The position numbers and the translations under genes are program-made. From Malania oleifera (Eukaryota > Streptophyta > Magnoliopsida > Santalales > Ximeniaceae), in the NCBI RefSeq assembly GCF_029873635.1, contig NC_080422.1, positions 12,803,936-12,867,935 of the forward strand: a DNA stretch of 64,000 nt, written 5' to 3'. Shown piece by piece: positions 36,174 through 46,690 of this stretch (positions within the stretch are counted from its first letter, which is position 1; the number at the start of each line of letters is the position of its first letter). The notes under the pieces are model-generated. The model worked only from the letters and a program-made list of their open reading frames with translations, had not been told where the DNA came from and did no database searches.

Positions 36174-36356
36174 TTGGAGGGAGTAGATTTTTCGATAAAT
36201 CATTGGTATAGAGAAGGGAACAAAGTGGTAGATGCCTTGGCTCGACAAGGTGCTATGGGGAGGAATAGTTTGTTTACAAATAGTAGTCAACTCCCTAGAG
36301 TTAGTAATGGTTTGTATAAGTTGGAGAAGATGACCCAGTCAACTCCTAATGGGTGA
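36174..36356 (+). pseudogene. LINE RNase H C-terminal scrap
   Basis: The 60-codon frame begins EGVDFSINHWYREGNKVVDA and continues LARQGAMGRN. This matches the end of the RVT_3 RNase H domain of plant LINEs (H-x-x-R-E-x-N-x-x-A-D-x-L-A); LINE-A has the same block as MIHQYREGNSAANFLSREG. Nothing else of the element is recognisable upstream. A hAT-like end abuts it on the right. Confidence 0.75.
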
Positions 36357-36467
36357 CCCGGCCCAAACCCAATTGACCCGTTTATAAACGGGTCATCCTG
36401 TGACCCGCCCGTTTAAAATGGACGGGTCCGGGTGACCCAACGGGTTATGACCCGTTTTGCCACCCCT
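36357..36467. mobile_element. hAT-like non-autonomous element end
   Basis: Dense gacccg/cgggtc phrases (ttgacccgtttataaacggg, gtgacccaacgggttatgac) end in cccgttttgccacccct. Read on the minus strand this begins AGGGGTGGCAAAACGGGT, a very common terminus of small hAT-type elements in plants. The opposite end is not identified. Confidence 0.5.
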
Positions 36468-36707
36468 AAGCTCTACCTACGCAATATCGAATTCAATGTC
36501 CGAGGATCAATGCATTTAGGTTTCTCGTAGGCCCAGCCTTTTCGACTTCTGGTTATTGGTGAAGTCCCTCAAACCAGCTCCCACCAGGCAGCCAGCCATG
36601 GGTCATAACGCACTCTTTGCACAAAAAATCCACTTTGAAGTTGGCTTATTTGCTCGGCCAATCTTCGGAATGAAATTGGCCTCTCTCTCTTAGTTTGTCA
36701 TGGTTCA

Positions 36708-37026
36708 CTATAGCATGTTGTTCCTTGTATTTCGGATTTTGTCCATTAGGATTGCTGCAAACAGTGGAATTAACTTTAATTGTGGGTCGTTGAAACCCAT
36801 GAGACTTTGAGGCTCAAAGACCAATTTTATCCAATCCTCAGTGGTCACAAATGGAAAAAGCCAGAGAATACTTGCAAGATTACAATTGAAAAACGAATGC
36901 ACAGATGATTCCACATGGGCTTCACAAATTTGACATTTGAATCTTTCAAAAATATTAAAATTATTATACCCCTCACCTTCCAACTGTTATTGCTATATGA
37001 CAATAAATTTGGAGCCATTAGAGGAG
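36708..37026 (-). pseudogene. LINE ORF2 zf-RVT fragment
   Basis: The minus-strand frame contains ERFKCQICEAHVESSVHSFF and NCNLASILWLFPF, matching the Cys/His-rich region after reverse transcriptase in plant LINEs (C-x2-C...H-x-F-x-x-C). Preceding and following parts are too decayed to read. It is unrelated in position to the plus-strand scrap at 36174. Confidence 0.65.
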
Positions 37027-37033
37027 TTTGGAG

Positions 37034-37268
37034 TAAGGGGTGCAAGTGAATCAAACTTATATATATTTCATATTAATTTATAACTGAGCTAAGCTGAGGT
37101 GAGCTTAATTAAGTCGAATTCGAGTTATGAATATATGCCAAGTTGAGTTTGAGTTTAACAATTATAAAATTGACCGAGTTTGAGTTATATTTTGGGTTCA
37201 AATTTTCAAGCCAAATTGAGTCTGAGTATTTTACTTTGTTGACTCGATTTGACTCAAATACACTACTA
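37034..37268. mobile_element. hAT-type MITE (235 bp)
   Basis: Imperfect terminal inverted repeats: left TAAGGGGTGCAAGTGAATCA, right end on the minus strand TAGTAGTGTATTTGAGTCAA. It is flanked by tttggag on both sides (37027-37033 and 37269-37275), consistent with an 8 bp hAT target duplication with one end mutated. The interior is AT-rich with gagctt/gagtttgag phrases. No coding capacity. Confidence 0.75.
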
Positions 37269-37308
37269 TTTGGAGCCAATAAAAGGAAAAGGAATTGGGA
37301 AATATCTT

Positions 37309-37323
37309 CCCCCCCCCCCCCCC
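37309..37323. repeat. C15 tract
   Basis: Fifteen C on the plus strand. On E1's strand it is a G run following ttttgatgatgtcaaaa, and it corresponds to a shorter G run in E2 near 61668 (gatgtcaaaaggggaag). Confidence 0.9.
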
Positions 37324-37649
37324 TTTTGACATCATCAAAAGGCGTGAGCTTAGAAGAAATGAATTATTGACACATATCAATATATTCAATTGAGTACACT
37401 AACCATTATAAGCAATCAATGGAATTCTAAAAGAAGTCCAAATGGTGTTCATGAACCTTATTTTCTTAAAAACCATAGAGTTGCGTATGACTAACAATAT
37501 TTTTAGGAAGGGTTCAAGAATTAGGACACGATGAGTGTTATGTCTTTTAAGATAGGTGATATGCATAAGGCTTTTAAGATACTCTATTTTAGAATGAAGT
37601 TTATTGCCCTCAATATGTTGTGCTTATTTTCACTTCATATCAAGGATGA

Positions 37650-38060
37650 ATTTTCATTTACGTATCCAGTATTCAGAATCCAGTATAACAACATTTAACT
37701 AGTATGCATCATCCTATTCAACTAAACAGCATGCAATTCGCAATTGCCTTCGTCCAGCATGCAGAAGCTTGCAACACTCAACTAGCATGCAACATCCTAT
37801 TCAACTACTTTGCATGCAATTCACATTTTTGTTTACATCCAACATGATGAAGATGCAATTTATAAAGGACAGAAATTTTCACATATATCTGCGTCCAACA
37901 TGCAGAAGCTCTTAGATATTTTTAATAGTGATATGAACTAGACTATGGTCTGAATCAAGCATATAGAAGCTTTTGAAAATATTCAACCAAAATCATAGCT
38001 TTACCATAGTCTGTATCAAGCATGCAGAAGCTTTCATCCAAACCAAATAATCAGCATGCA
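37650..38060 (-). repeat. Diverged 61 bp repeats between extra ORF and 3' end of E1
   Basis: The phrase agcatgcagaagctt recurs with changes at 37756, 37897, 37958 and 38019. The last three are exactly 61 bp apart. Other shared words are actatggtctgaatcaagc and ccatagtctgtatcaagc. E2 has similar gcatgatgcaa/gcatgaagtt words near 61690-61730. It is noncoding. Confidence 0.7.
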
Positions 38061-39551
38061 TTTCACAAGCATTTAAGTAATTGATATTCAACATGCAATT
38101 TCACAATATTTCATTTGCTAATATCCATCATTTAGAGCGCAATTATCTCATGAGTCAATATCCAACATGCATAATCCAAACATTTTACAATACAAATCCC
38201 AAATTGTTTCAAAAAGCATAAAGAGAAACTGAGTGTTTTAAACAAAATACACAATAATAATATCCATTGTTTTTAAATAAAAAAAAAAAGGTACTCCCCC
38301 TCATTGTCTACAGTCCTAATCCTCATCCTCCTCAAATGAGCTGTTGTCGCTCTCACTTATCTCTGTAGGAGCCTTCCCTTTAGAGGTGGAAGTGCCTTCA
38401 AAACTGTTGTATCAATCATTGAGAATTTGAAAGTTGGTCTGCATGGTTTCACTCAATGTATCGATATCCTCTCAAATCGTGCTTACTTTAAAGTCAACAT
38501 CTATTTGAAATTCATTAAAGATCTAGATAAGCTTTGATATGGAGGCAATGAGCTGGGGAATTTGTGCGTCTTGTTCAAATATTTGGGGCTCGTCACGTGG
38601 ATCAACTTGTTAAGCAAATTCCTCTTCTTCCATCCTTTTATTCAAAGGCATCTTGGCCATCCAGATACCGTCAATTAGTTGATACCCCATCAATTTTACG
38701 TTGGTGGAGGTGAAAAAATCACTGGGACGACATGGAATAAATAAGGAGGATGTTCGATTGAATCCTAGACTTTCAAAAACGCGGTTTAACATTGCTTCAT
38801 AGGGAAGAACAACCCTATTGCCACTCTCCTTAGCAAACATCCATCTAATGATGAGAGATGGCAAATCCAATCTTTTTCCCATAAACAAACACCGCATCAC
38901 AAAGCAATTTAGATAGGATATGTAATCTCGGGATCCACCTTTTGGAAGTATATTATATGAAATGAATAGGTGGACGATTTTGACTTCTAGGGTGAGAGTC
39001 TTATAGGCTAGAGGATGCCTAAGGTTTGGAATCAGGTCTTCCATCACCTGGGATAGGAATTGTTGAGGGGTGAATTCTTATTCCATTATCCATGATGTTC
39101 CTACTTCAAGACACTTAAAAGAGCCTCGTTCCAACCCAAACGTATCAGCTAAGATTTGGGCATTAAAGTTGTAGGGTTTTTCCAATATTTGGGAGGTGCA
39201 CTCATTCCCATTAGAGTCAAGGTTTGCGTAAAACAACTAGACTAAATGTAGGAAAACTCCTTCAGGTTGGTAAGACAAGAATTGGAACCACCCTAAAGCC
39301 CTAAACATCTCAACTGCATTTGGAAAATATAAATTAATAAAGGTTAAATTGAGAAGCTTACCCAAGGTGGGCATAGTACCTCTTCTTGGCCTTAGTGGAC
39401 GTGAACCAACGATCTAAGCTTTCGCCTTCTTGTTGGTTTGAGGCTTTCCTCTTGTCTCCTCTTGATCTTTGCAGAGACCTAAAGAATTTTTCTGAATTAA
39501 GTATTAAAATAGAGGGGAGAAAATAAGTTTTCTAAGAGTGTTCAACAAGCC

Positions 39552-39760
39552 TCGTCGACGAGGCCAGGTCATTCGTTGAAGAGTAGCCTTCTTGGGCACG
39601 TCGGCAGGAGCATGTGTCTCGTCGATGAGGGATTACCAAGAGAGGTGTTTCCGAGCCTAAAATTTGTCGACAAGGAGTAAGTGCTTGTCGACGAACCTCC
39701 TTTTTGTGCTCGTCAACGTGATGACGTGGCTCGTCAACGAGTCTGCACTTTCTAAATATA
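39552..39760 (+). promoter_or_regulatory. Phased TCGTCGACGA-like array, outer solo LTR
   Basis: Sites start at 39552 (perfect), 39573, 39619, 39664, 39685, 39710 and 39731, with spacings 21, 46, 45, 21, 25 and 21 bp. Most deviate by one to three bases, often C-to-T or G-to-A changes at the CpGs. The weakened TATA (ctaaatata) follows at about 39752. Confidence 0.75.
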
Positions 39761-40963
39761 CTAAACCCGAATTTGAAGCGGAAAAATGGCATGCGATTCC
39801 TTCTCTCTCTCTCTCTCTCTCTCTAACTTCGCCCTCCTCACCTTCTCTCTAGCTTTTTGGATCAATTCTTTGTCGGATCGACGATTCAAAGCCACCACAC
39901 TACTCCTGGGAAGATTCTCTACAAATCTGTTGGAGTAAATCGTTGGTTGGGCTAACTTGGGCGTCATCTCAAAATTTGGGTAAGTGAGCTAATTTCAATT
40001 TTATTGGGCATTTGGTATTTCTGGACTGAGGAGAATATGTTAGGGAAGATAAAACTAAAGTTATGTTGGGGAAAATGTTAATTTCAGGGTGTTGTGTTGT
40101 TAACACTGCAGGTGTAGGATTGAGTGTTTTGTAGGCTTCTTAGTAAGTTAGGTAAGGGGATAAACTAAGTCAATCTTCTTATGAAAATATATTTATTATT
40201 TTACAGCATATAATGTTAGGTAAATATGTACATTGTAGAATTATGTTTGGGAATACTGTTATTGATTAGAAATATGATTTTCATGTATAATATCAGAAAT
40301 ATGATTTTAGAACATATTTATGTTTTTGAATATTACCCTTCCTGTGTGACATGAGTAACATTTATCATGGAAATTATGTTAATGAAATATTATGTTTTCC
40401 CAGAATAATCATGTATTACCAGTTTTCAGGAAAAACCATAAAACAATACAAGAACTATATTCTAAAATATTATGTTGAACAATACAGGGATTTTATGATT
40501 CAGTATGTTATGATATGCCGACACAGATGCCGTGATTTACATGATATGTTATGCTAGCGCAAATATTGTGATTCATGTTGGCGCAAATATCATAATCATG
40601 TAAGATATGACAGGATTTATGAAACATTAATAAGTCAGTAATTGCTACGGAATATGAAACAGCTATGTTTAGTATATGAAACTTATTATATGATATCAAA
40701 ACCTGGATGGTATGATTTAGTTTAGTTTCAGGAGCACGGTATTGTGGCTATATATTCAGAATTATGATAGTGCTACCACACGACCAGTAGTGTGGGAGAT
40801 GGTAGTTGATGTGGCTTCAGTGTAGAGTGGAGTAGTCCCCTTGAAAGTTCGGTACCAGGAGGGATAGACCCATTGTACTTACTGTAATGACCCGAAGAAT
40901 AATGGTATTTAAATAATAAAGAGAGAGGAAAATGAAAACAGAAACAGAAAGAGGTAGCAGGCT

Positions 40964-41204
40964 TCGTCGACGAACGCGTGCACTTTGGATGTAATAACTG
41001 GGAAGAGTTACGCAGGACCTCGTCGACGAACACAGGGAGTTCTTTAATGAGCTCATAAGGAGGCCTTGTCGACGAGAAGATGCCGAGAGGGATTTTTAGG
41101 CAGTTTGAAATTCATCAACGAGGAAGGAGGGTTCGTCGACGAAATTTTTTAAGGACTCGTCGACGAGATGACGTGTTTCATCGACGAATCTGTCTCTATA
41201 AATT
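40964..41204 (+). promoter_or_regulatory. Phased TCGTCGACGA array and TATA box, inner solo LTR
   Basis: Sites start at 40964, 41020, 41066, 41112, 41133, 41157 and 41178 (spacings 56, 46, 46, 21, 24, 21). Four are perfect TCGTCGACGA; the others are TTGTCGACGA, TCATCAACGA and TCATCGACGA. TATAAATT follows at 41197, 10 bp after the last site. This should be the U3 promoter of the LTR. Confidence 0.82.
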
Positions 41205-41240
41205 GCTAAAACTCAGATTTTTCACAGAATTTCAGCTCAA

Positions 41241-41244
<4 letters not shown>

Positions 41245-41293
<49 letters not shown>
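41245..41293. repeat. (CT)n tract in inner solo LTR leader
   Basis: About 24 CT dinucleotides, shortly downstream of the TATA box. CT-rich leaders occur at the same place in the other three solo LTRs. Confidence 0.95.
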
Positions 41294-41295
<2 letters not shown>

Positions 41296-43849
41296 CTCTC
41301 TCTCTCTCTAAAACACACCTATTTCCTTCTCTCTTCGATCCCGGCCCCGTTTCTTACCGAATTGACGATCTAAAGCCACCACGACGCTCTGGCGAAGTTC
41401 TCTACAAGTCTGCCAAAGCGGATCGTCGGTGGAAGTTGTTTGAAATTCATCCCAAATTCAGGGGAAGATATTTTATTTAGAATATGTTTTCCCTGCAGTT
41501 ATAAGAAATGTTGTATACAAGAAAATACTGATGTTTTGTTCTGAAAGATGTCGTTTTCAGGGTGTTGAGTGGAGAACCCTGCGGGTGTAGGGTCAAAGTT
41601 CAGTGAGGGCTTTTCAAGAACTAAGTAAGGGAAATATGTTATGGTAGGAGATTTGATTATATTAAAAGAAATTTTACAGTTGCATGTATACTAACTATTA
41701 TATAGTTTTTACAGAATATGAGATTATAAAGTATGTGTGGCCTGAGTAGAATTTTATATGGATTTCCCAGTATATGATGTTATACAGAACATATAAATAT
41801 AGCCAGATATTCACATATATTATACATACAGATGCATGTACATATACAGTTTTATTCAAATAGTTTCATAGATGGATATATATATATATACACACACACA
41901 CACATATGTTTACTCATATCAGTATATATAGTATTTACAGAATGTTATGTTTTCCTAAATGCCATAACACTCAAAGTATACAGACAGATTATACAGATAT
42001 AAAATACAGACAAATTATACAGTTATAGTATCAAGATGTTACAGATATTACAGTGTTTACAGTACAGATTATTAGTGTTATGGTTATTTTGGAAACATAA
42101 TGGAAACAGTAAAAAGAGTATATATATATAGTATCATATCCCTGCGGAAAGATTACAGACAGATACAGTTTATAGAGTATGGTACCGTTGCTAATACAGA
42201 TAAAGTACAACCACATATCTCAGATAGTGTGTGGGTATCGTCAAACTGTACTCGAAGAGGATGTAGCTCACTAGTTCACTGGGTTGAGGGGGCTAGTTTG
42301 ACGAGGTAGCGATAAGTCCCGAACTTAGGAGTGGATAGAGTTTGGCCGGACTGAGGTAGTGTAGAGTATGATGACTTACCTGGAAGACCGACCAGAGTTA
42401 AGTCTCGTCTACGAGTCGCACAACCCTGTCATGAGGGGTTAAATCATGACATACAGAGTTCTAAGGAAAGAGCCCAGTTATGTATATGTATATGTATATA
42501 GTTTTACAACTATTGTCGTGTATAATATGATATTAACAGTATAAATGATAGAAAGTTCAAATGATCCAAATATTTTAAACTACTATATATGTGTTATATG
42601 TGTTTTACAGATTTTTCAAATCATGCAGTTTTAAATATTATTATTATAACTATACAACTTGGTCGCCACACACTAGTAATAGCATATTTCCACTTACTAA
42701 GCGTTGTCTCACCCCATTACTTTACCACTTTTCAGGTGAGCCAATTAGGCTCGCAGATAGAGAGTTGACTTGGTTACCCTGGTTGTAGAGTAAGTTTGTG
42801 GCAGGATTTTGTATTTTTTGAGTAGATGATACTGGAGGGAGTTATTGTATATGGCTATGGTCTAAATATACTGAATTCTGATATTGTTCAGTATATATGG
42901 TTTTATGACTTGTATATCCGCTGCGTAGATACAAAAAAAAATGATATAAATTTTGAGGTCTTTACACTTACAAACTTATGTTTGATCTAACATAGTCAGC
43001 CAGCCGTTGCTAGTTCCCGCCTTCGGGTTGCACAACCTAGTCATGTGAAGGTAAGACATAACATCAACTAACTATCCATTCTGGGTGTTATTTCAATATT
43101 GTACAATTATATAAGATGATTTCATGTGTATAAATCTAGTATGCTTTTTGATGATATGACAAATCATGTTTTACTCAGTTCTATTACAGACAAATTTTAC
43201 CAAATATGCTTATTATATTGTTTATATGTATAATACAAAAATGCTCATAACACCACACACTGATGTTAGTTTATTTCCCTTACTAAGAGGTGTTTCACCC
43301 TAACTATATAAATATTTCAAGAAATCCAGGTAGAGGAGCAAATAGAGCTCCACGACAGTAGATTCCAACTGAGCTACCCTGTCAGAAGGGTGAGTTATTG
43401 AGTTAGGGTTAGATTTATTTTTGGGAAGTGACCCTAGGTTACTTTTTGATCTTTTGATGGATGATTGTATAAATATAAATAACAATTTTAGTAGGACTCT
43501 GGTATTGTGGTTGATTGTATGATATGTTTGTAAATTACGTCTCCTCCTACTTAGGTATCAGAGTTGTATTTAGGTATATCCCTGGTACCCATGGGTCCAG
43601 GTTGATTGTGTTTTAACAGCTGAACAGGATTATTACATTAAATAATATTATGGAAAAAAATGGCAAATTAGGTAGGTCGTTACAAGCTTTCCCTTGACAT
43701 TTTGGAGGAATGGATTTTTGGATGGGTTTCGATGGATTTGGAAAGGAAAATGTAGGAAAATCGAAGGAAAAATATAGATCTAGGGTTTTCGGAGAGAGGA
43801 GAGGGTTTGGGAGTGAAAATAAAATTTAAAATTAGGGTTTCTGCGCATT

Positions 43850-43990
43850 TAATATAAATAGCCTTGACGGTTCGGTCGCCTGGAGAGAGGGTTCGGTCAT
43901 CCAAACGGCACACATAAAGGTCCGATCGATTGGGCCTTTGGTTCGGTCGCTTGGGCCTCAACACAGTGAGTCCCGATCAATTGGGCTCTG
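43850..43990 (-). promoter_or_regulatory. E1 internal promoter-like block before the extra ORF
   Basis: On the minus strand, repeated motifs come first (GCCCAATTGATCGGG, GGCCCAAGCGACCGAACC, GGCCCAATCGATCGGACC, ATGACCGAACC, GCGACCGAACC). A TATA-like TATTTATATTAAAT follows at 43846-43859, then a leader with AAACCCTA words, and the extra ORF's ATG at 43700, about 150 bp on. It resembles the block before the E2 extra ORF, although the motif differs. The GCCCARTTGATCGG word also occurs in the E3 LTR promoter. Confidence 0.6.
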
Positions 43991-44104
43991 CCTCTGCTCA
44001 CCCGAACATGGCATTTTTTCTTAATTTTGATCATTTTTACTCCTTGTTGCCTTAATTTGCTTAGCCAAATAATTTTAGGCAACATCCCTTGTGTGTAATA
44101 GGCC

Positions 44105-45876
44105 TAATTCACGTCCTATTTGAATAAATCTATCTTCTTAAAGTGGTTTTGTGAATATGTCATTCCATTGTTCATCAATGCATAAGAATTCAAATGATAT
44201 ATCTCCTTTTTGCACATGATCATGAATAAAATGATGTCTAATATTGATGTGTTTGGTTCGTGAATGTGAGATAGGATTCTTGGAGCACTAGTATTATCAC
44301 ATTTGATCGAAATTGTATCATAGCGCGGGTTATATAGTCCATAAGTTGTTGTTTCATATACAAAACTTTGGCACAACCCTGCAGCTATGTATTTAGCCTT
44401 GGCTGTTGATAGGGCTACTGAATTTTGTTTCTTGGAAAACCAAGAGACAAAAGCTTATCCTAAGAAATGACATGTTCCATTAGTGCTCTTTCGATCAACT
44501 TTGCTTCCGGCAAAGTCTGCATTGAAGTAGCTGACTATCTCAAACGAAGTGAACTTAGGATACCATAAACCTAAATCAATGGTGCCAATTAGGTATCTAA
44601 GTATTCGTTTAGCAGCAAGTAAATGTAATTCTTTAGGTGCAACTTAAAACCTAGCACACATGCACATACTGAACATTATGTCCGGTCTGCTAGCTATTAA
44701 ATAAAGCGGACTACCAATCATACCTCTGTAGAGCTTAATATCTACCGGTATACCTTGCCCATCTTTATCAAGCTTTGTGGAAGGGCTCATAGGGCTTCCT
44801 AAAACTTTGTCATCTTCCATGTTATATTTCTTGAGCAGGTTTTTCACATACTTTGATTGGTTAACGAACATGCCATGTTTAGCTTGTTTAATTTGAAGCC
44901 CAAGAAAGAAGGTGAGTTCTCCCATCATGCTTATTTTGAATTCCTTTTGCATGTATTTGGCGAACTCATTGCACATTTCCTCATCAGTTGCTCCGAATAT
45001 GATGTCATCTACGTATATTTGGACAAGGAGCATGTTTTCCTTTTCAGTTTTGATGAATAGGGTGGTGTCAATCTTTCCTCTTGAAAATCCATGATTTAAG
45101 AGAAAACACTTAGACTTTCGTATCAAACTCTGGGAGATTGCTTTAAACCATACAAGGCTTTAAATAATTTAAACACATGGTTTTGATATTTTTGGTTCTG
45201 AAAACCAGGAGGTTGCTCAACATACACTTCCTTATTGATGTAGCCATTTAAGAAGGCGTTTTTTACATCCATTTGATATAATTTGAAATCCTTAAAGGAT
45301 GCATAAGCTAGCAACATGCGAATGGCTTCCATCCTAGCCACTGGAGCATATGTTTCCTCAAAATCTATTCCTTCTTCTTGGTTATAGCCCTACTAATCTA
45401 ACTTTAATATGAACTATCACTCCATTTTCATCCTTCTTATTTCTATAAACCCATTTGATTCCTATGATGGTATGATCATCTGGTCTAGGAACCAAAGTCC
45501 AAACTTTGTTTCTATCAAATTGATTTAGCTATTCCTGCGTTGATAATACCCAAGATTCACCTTCAATTGCATCATAAACATTTTTAGGCTCTTCTTGAGA
45601 TAAAAATGTCATGTGACTACGCATGTTTCTTAGAGATGAACGAGTGGCTATTCCACATGAAGGTTCACCAATAATTTGATCCTTTGGATGATTTCTCACA
45701 AATTTCCACTCCTTAGGCAAATGACGAACTTCACTTTCTATTTGTCTATCATAATTGTATGCCTCCTTGATCTCTTTCATATTATCACTAATTGTTAAGT
45801 TTTCTAAGCCCTTTCTTATTTCTAAATCATCATCAATGTTCTTTGTGGAGGAGATTAGATTCATCAAACATAACAT
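44105..45876 (-). pseudogene. E1 reverse transcriptase and RNase H
   Basis: Frames joined on the minus strand: linker (45529-45876), [50 protein letters not shown], and an open 160-codon stretch with the intact catalytic box IYVDDIIFGATDEE, then MGELTFFLGLQIKQAKHG and IGSPLYLIASRPDI. RNase H is decayed but readable: SYFNADFAGSKVDRKSTNGT, ALSTAKAKYIA, and KCDNTSA. Several stops and frameshifts (near 45390, 45125 and 44640) make it non-functional. Sequence details fit SIRE/Maximus-type Copia. Confidence 0.9.
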
Positions 45877-46690
45877 TTATTGATTCTATGATAGTCAAGG
45901 TTTTTCTATTGTATACTCTAAAAGTTTTGCTATCTTGAGCATATCCAAGAAATATTCCTTCATCTACTTTTGCATCAAATTTTCTTAAATTATCCTTGCC
46001 TTTTAGGATAAAGCACTTACACCTAAAAACATGAAAATATGATATGTTGGGTCTTTTACCTTTACATACTTCATATAAGGTTTTGTTGAGGTTTGGCCTG
46101 ATTGAGACTCTGTTCATAACATAGCAAGCAGTATTTACTGCTTCGGCCCAAAAATATTTTGGTAGGTTAAGTTCATTTATCATTTTTCTAGCCATTTCTT
46201 GTAGATACCTATTCTTTCTTTCAACTACACCATTTTGTTGAGGACTTCTAGGAGCTAAGAAGTTATGAGATATGCCATGTATATCACAAAAGTTTTCCAT
46301 ATCCTTATTCTTAAACTCTCCTCCTCCATCGCTTCAGATATGTGTGATTGTATAACCTTTTTCATTTTGAAGTTTTCTACATAATTTGGCAAACCTTTCA
46401 CACACTTCATCCTTAGATTCTAGAAATAGAACCCATGTGAACCTAGAGAAGTCATCTACAATAACAAAAGTATAAGACTTTCCCCCTAAACTCTAGGTTT
46501 GAGTTGGACCAAATAAATCTAAGTGAAGTAGTTCTAGTGGTCTACTTGTGGAGATAAACTGTTTCTTTTTAAATTTTGACTTGGTTTGTTTACCAAGGTT
46601 GCAAGAATCACAAATCTTGTCCTTTGCAAATTTAGTTTTTGGTAGGCCCTTAACTAAGTCAACCTTGACTAGTTTTGAAAGAAGATCCAT
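45877..46690 (-). pseudogene. E1 GAG-pre-integrase and integrase
   Basis: The zinc-binding part ends CDSCNLGKQTKSKFKKK. The integrase core has LLHLDLFGPTQT (first Asp, then a stop), VIVDDFSRFTWVLFLESKDE, and a SDGGGEFKNK block preceded by a stop (second Asp). PQQNGVVERKNRYLQEMARK keeps the catalytic Glu. Thus all three acidic residues are present, but two stops separate them. The C-terminal part includes FWAEAVNTACYVMNR and FDAKVDEGIFLGYAQDSKTF. Confidence 0.9.

Larger units (their letters stand above)
40883..42966 (+). mobile_element. Inner solo LTR (Gypsy-like), 2.08 kb
   Basis: It starts TGTAATGACCCG and ends GAGGTCTTTACA, with a perfect 5 bp target duplication cttac at 40878-40882 and 42967-42971. 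It is inserted in the outer LTR of the same family and in the same orientation. It holds the phased palindrome array, a TATA box (41197), a (CT)n leader tract and a 3' part with cttactaagcgttgtctcac that recurs in related copies. The TGTAAYGACCC...GGTCNTTACA ends resemble Gypsy chromovirus (Tekay/Del-type) LTRs; the lineage is inferred. Confidence 0.9.
39470..43684 (+). mobile_element. Outer solo LTR (Gypsy-like), interrupted
   Basis: The two parts 39470-40877 and 42972-43684 form one LTR. It starts TGCAGAGACCTAAAGAAT (compare TGTAATGACCCGAAGAAT in the inner copy) and ends GTAGGTCGTTACA. A 5 bp target duplication with one mismatch flanks it (atctt and agctt). It carries the phased TCGTCGACGA-like array, a weakened TATA (ctaaatata), a CT-rich leader, and a gcc-accac...gaagattctctacaa block shared with the other three solo LTRs. 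No internal coding region. Confidence 0.8.
38316..43700 (-). pseudogene. E1 extra ORF (PTTP-like), split by a solo LTR
   Basis: The start codon is at 43700 (MSRES). After five codons the frame is cut by the 39470-43684 insertion and resumes at 39469. It then reads SLDRWFTSTKAKKRYYAHLG, FRALGWFQFLSYQPEGVF, LFYANLDSNGNE, an open stretch of 145 codons (38610-39047) with YNILPKGGSRDYISYLNCFV and NRVVLPYEAMLNRVFESLG, and a Ser/acidic tail (KGAPTEISESDNSSFEEDED-like). The stop is at 38316. Additional stops interrupt it. It is co-linear with the E2 ORF at 60282-61437 along its whole length. The fold resembles plant proteins annotated as 'putative plant transposon protein' domain; function is unknown. 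Both copies sit between pol (or gag) and the 3' LTR, the place where SIRE-type elements carry an env-like gene. Confidence 0.75.

Noticed and set aside
36100-37300. A host gene related to RNase H proteins
   Set aside because: The readable parts are a plus-strand LINE RNase H scrap and a minus-strand zf-RVT scrap, of opposite orientation and both broken.
40883-43684. A single 2.8 kb LTR from TGTAATGACCC to GGTCGTTACA
   Set aside because: The flanks do not form a target duplication. Splitting it into an inner LTR (40883-42966, duplication cttac) within an outer one explains the repeated 3' segments and gives sensible duplications.
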